From assembly GCF_000262305.1 (NCBI RefSeq), contig NC_017910.1, forward strand, positions 1,798,001 to 1,862,000: DNA of 64,000 nt, in the 5' to 3' direction. The translations under genes were made by a program, and so were the position numbers. A model generated the notes under the pieces. It worked only from the letters and a program-made list of their open reading frames with translations, was not told the DNA's origin and ran no database searches. The DNA comes from Shimwellia blattae DSM 4481 = NBRC 105725. Its GTDB lineage: Bacteria > Pseudomonadota > Gammaproteobacteria > Enterobacterales > Enterobacteriaceae. Every line of letters begins with the position of its first letter. The first letter of the stretch is position 1. Positions 61,534 through 64,000 of this stretch are shown piece by piece.

Positions 61534-61750
61534 CAGCGCGCCCTCATTGTTGTTGGCCCTCTCTTTGTGGAGAGCCTCATACCAAGCATAGAACAGCTGT
61601 TATAAATCATGCCGCTGAGTAAAAAAATTTCCCCGGAGTTAGCTGCGCAAAAACGCGGGATTTAAGCCACCTGGCAGAATTTTTTTCCGGAAGTTATTTA
61701 CCCGGAGCACAAGGTGCTGTTTTCGCTGAAAACCCGCAATAACAGCCCTT

Positions 61751-61766
61751 TGTGAGAGCTATCACC
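61751..61766 (+). promoter_or_regulatory. CRP site upstream of dadAX
   Basis: TGTGAGAGCTATCACC has both CRP half-sites (TGTGA, TCAC) with six-base spacing. It lies 90 bases before the dadA start, where E. coli dadAX is also under CRP and Lrp. Confidence 0.8.
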
Positions 61767-61855
61767 ATAATAAACTTGTATGTTGAATAATATTTTCTTC
61801 TAGGTTATCAATTTGTAATCAGTTGATTATTCTTTTGCTTAACCGGAGCGCGAAT

Positions 61856-63172
61856 ATGCGAGTGGTGGTCTTGGGAAGTGGAGTGGTCGGTGTCACCAGC
61901 GCCTGGTATTTACGCCAGGCAGGCCATGAGGTTACGGTCATCGAACGGGAAGCGGGGCCCGCGCTGGAAACCAGCGCCGCCAACGCCGGGCAGATCTCGC
62001 CGGGGTACGCGGCCCCCTGGGCGGCACCGGGGATCCCCCTTAAAGCCATTAAGTGGATGTTCCAGCGCCATGCGCCCCTGGCTATCCGCCTGGACGGCAG
62101 CGGCTTCCAGCTCCGCTGGATGTGGCAGATGCTGCGCAACTGCGACACCCGCCACTACCAGCAGAACAAAGCCCGCATGGTGCGCCTGGCCGAATACAGC
62201 CGGGACTGCCTGAAAACCCTGCGCGACACCACCGGCATTCAGTATGAAGGCCGCCAGGGGGGCACCCTGCAACTGTTTCGCACGGCGCAGCAGTTTGAAA
62301 ATGCCGCCCGGGATATTGACGTCCTGAAAGAGGCGGGGGTGCCTTACCAGTTGCTGGAGGCCAGCGCCCTGGGCCAGGTCGAGCCTGCCCTGGCTCAGGT
62401 GGCCGGTAAACTGACCGGCGGCCTGCGCCTGCCAAATGATGAAACCGGCGACTGCCAGCTCTTTACCCGCAATCTGGCCCATATGGCAGAGCAGGCGGGG
62501 GTCACCTTCCGCTTTAATACCGCCGTGAGCGAGCTGCTGCACGACGGCCAGACCATTACCGGGGTGCGCTGCGGCGGTGAGGTTATCCGCGCCGATGCCT
62601 ACGTGATGGCCTTTGGCTCCTGGTCTACCGGGCTGCTGCACGGGCTGGTGGATATTCCGGTCTACCCCCTGAAAGGCTATTCGCTGACGATCCCGATAAC
62701 GGATCCGCAAGGGGCGCCGGTCTCCACCGTGCTGGATGAAACCTATAAAATCGCCATTACCCGCTTTGATCAGCGGATCCGGGTGGGGGGCATGGCGGAA
62801 ATTGTCGGCTTTAACCGGGAGCTGCTGGCCAGACGCCGGGAGACCCTGGAGATGGTGGTCCGGGATCTGTACCCCCGGGGGGGCGATATCAGCCAGGCCA
62901 CCTTCTGGACCGGCCTGCGCCCCATGACACCAGACGGCACGCCGATTATCGGGCGCACCCCGCTGAAAAACCTGTGGCTCAACACCGGCCACGGCACCCT
63001 GGGCTGGACCATGGCCTGCGGCTCCGGCCAGTTGCTCAGCGATCTGGTCTCCGGCAGAACCCCGGCTATCCAGTCTGACGATCTGGCGGTGGCCCGCTAC
63101 CTGCCCGGATTCTCCCCGGGCCACACCCATCGCCTGCATGGCGCCATGGCAGACCGGAGCACACCATTATGA
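61856..63172 (+). CDS. dadA: D-amino acid dehydrogenase small subunit
   Basis: The protein is 438 aa (E. coli 432). The FAD-binding start is MRVVVLGSGVVGVTSAWYL, followed by ETSAANAGQISPGYAAPWA, diagnostic of DadA. Near the C-terminus NTGHGTLGWTMACGSG is the second FAD contact. It oxidises D-alanine and other D-amino acids at the membrane and feeds electrons to quinone. The start at 61856 matches the family; an ATG at 61823 adds 11 residues with no homology. The stop overlaps the dadX start (ATGA). Confidence 0.98.
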   Translation: MRVVVLGSGVVGVTSAWYLRQAGHEVTVIEREAGPALETSAANAGQISPGYAAPWAAPGIPLKAIKWMFQRHAPLAIRLDGSGFQLRWMWQMLRNCDTRHYQQNKARMVRLAEYSRDCLKTLRDTTGIQYEGRQGGTLQLFRTAQQFENAARDIDVLKEAGVPYQLLEASALGQVEPALAQVAGKLTGGLRLPNDETGDCQLFTRNLAHMAEQAGVTFRFNTAVSELLHDGQTITGVRCGGEVIRADAYVMAFGSWSTGLLHGLVDIPVYPLKGYSLTIPITDPQGAPVSTVLDETYKIAITRFDQRIRVGGMAEIVGFNRELLARRRETLEMVVRDLYPRGGDISQATFWTGLRPMTPDGTPIIGRTPLKNLWLNTGHGTLGWTMACGSGQLLSDLVSGRTPAIQSDDLAVARYLPGFSPGHTHRLHGAMADRSTPL

Positions 63173-64000
63173 CGCGCCCGGTAACGGCAGAGCTGGATCT
63201 GGCGGCCCTGCGTAATAATCTGCAGGTGGTGCGCCGGGTGGCAGCGAAATCGCGGGTCTGGTCCGTGGTCAAGGCGGACGCCTACGGGCACAGCCTGGCC
63301 CATGTCTGGCAGGCCATGAGCGCCACCGACGGCTTTGCACTGCTGGAGCTGGAAAAAGCAATACTGCTGCGCGACGGGGGCTGGAAAGGGCCGGTACTGA
63401 TGCTGGAAGGGTTTTTCAGTGCCGACGAGCTGCCGCTCTTTGACCAGTACCGGCTGACCACCAGCGTACACAGCAACTGGCAACTGAAAGCGCTGGCGCA
63501 GGCCCGGCTGCGGGCCCCGCTGGATATCTACCTGAAAATCAACAGCGGCATGAACCGGCTGGGCTTTCCCCCCGGGCAGGCGGCGGCTGTTTACCAGCAG
63601 CTACGCGGCATGGCGAATGTCGGGCAGATAACCCTGATGGCCCACTTTGCCGACGCGGACCAGCCTGAGGGCATCAGCGACGCGCTGGTTAATATTGAGC
63701 AGGCGGCCCGGGGGCTGGATCTTCCCCGTTCCCTGGCGAACTCTGCCGCCACCCTGTGGCACCCGCAGACCCGGCACCAGTGGGTGCGCCCGGGGATTAT
63801 TCTGTATGGTGCCTCTCCGGGGGGCGACTGGCAGGATATTGCCGGTAGCGGCCTGCAACCGGTCATGTCGCTGCGCAGCGAGATTATCGGCATTCAGAAC
63901 CTGAAACCCGGCGACAGGGTAGGATACGGCAGCCGTTTTCAGGCAGACCGGGAGATGCGCATTGGCATTGTGGCGGCAGGCTACGCAGACGGCTACCCGC
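63169..64000 (+). CDS. dadX: Catabolic alanine racemase (partial, N-terminal)
   Basis: About 277 of some 356 residues are present; the gene runs off the right edge. The PLP-binding Lys is in VWSVVKADAYGHSL, and later NSAATLWHP, RPGIILYGASP and VGYGSRFQADREM are alanine racemase motifs, the last including the catalytic Tyr region. With DadA it converts L-alanine to D-alanine and on to pyruvate. Translation is coupled to dadA by a four-base overlap. Confidence 0.97.
   Translation, partial: MTRPVTAELDLAALRNNLQVVRRVAAKSRVWSVVKADAYGHSLAHVWQAMSATDGFALLELEKAILLRDGGWKGPVLMLEGFFSADELPLFDQYRLTTSVHSNWQLKALAQARLRAPLDIYLKINSGMNRLGFPPGQAAAVYQQLRGMANVGQITLMAHFADADQPEGISDALVNIEQAARGLDLPRSLANSAATLWHPQTRHQWVRPGIILYGASPGGDWQDIAGSGLQPVMSLRSEIIGIQNLKPGDRVGYGSRFQADREMRIGIVAAGYADGYP

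Noticed and set aside
1..64000. CRISPR arrays, insertion sequences and rRNA genes
   Set aside because: No regularly spaced repeats, transposase frames with inverted ends, or rRNA sequence were seen on reading both strands.

Overview
The window is chromosomal DNA of a member of the Enterobacteriaceae. Its gene order follows the Escherichia/Salmonella backbone from yebW to dadX almost gene for gene, and most proteins are close to their E. coli counterparts. GC is moderately high and many starts are GTG or TTG. It is not E. coli: it has a PBP3-like second FtsI next to cspC, as Salmonella has. Its rnd gene lies directly beside minE, whereas by my recollection these loci are far apart in E. coli K-12. 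I cannot fix the genus from sequence alone.

Layout. 1-1490: tail of a YidB-family gene, a small lipoprotein, ecotin, and an odd tRNA-like gene with its own promoter and terminator. 1500-4800 (minus): a thiamin-pyrimidine salvage operon, TPP riboswitch-tenA-thiZ-thiX-thiY. 4847-9713 (minus): a TonB receptor, periplasmic binding protein, SAM methyltransferase and FecCD-type permease, with no matching ATPase and a Zur-like palindrome at the promoter. 9886-34523: backbone genes: GNAT, yebW, yebV, rsmF, letB, letA, msrC, proQ, prc, htpX, yebQ, kdgR, yobH, mgrB, yebO, yobF, cspC, a PBP3-like gene, rlmA, mntP with a manganese riboswitch, yobD, manZYX and yoaE.

34600-41945 is an insertion between yoaE and sdaA. 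It holds the thiosulfate uptake pair tsuA-tsuB, an AT-rich spacer, a VOC-fold protein and a nucleoside-related cluster. The cluster is an adenosylhomocysteinase-like protein, a NupG/XapB-type transporter, a LacI-family regulator and a nucleoside hydrolase. Four near-identical 18-bp palindromes (AAGTCATACGTATGACTT and variants) sit before the adenosylhomocysteinase-like gene and in the regulator/hydrolase divergent region, and so appear to define a private regulon. This is the best candidate for an undescribed catabolic system. The TonB/methyltransferase operon is the second.

42019-64000 returns to backbone: sdaA, nudL, pabB, yoaH, yoaB, yoaA, tsaB, yeaY, fadD, rnd, minEDC, ycgL, ycgM, ycgN, dsbB, nhaB, fadR, ycgB, dadA and the start of dadX. 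Several regulatory links are visible: a FadR-like box before fadD with fadR itself nearby, a CRP site before dadAX, and CRP, Mlc-like and Cra-like sites before manXYZ. No CRISPR array, insertion sequence or prophage gene was seen.
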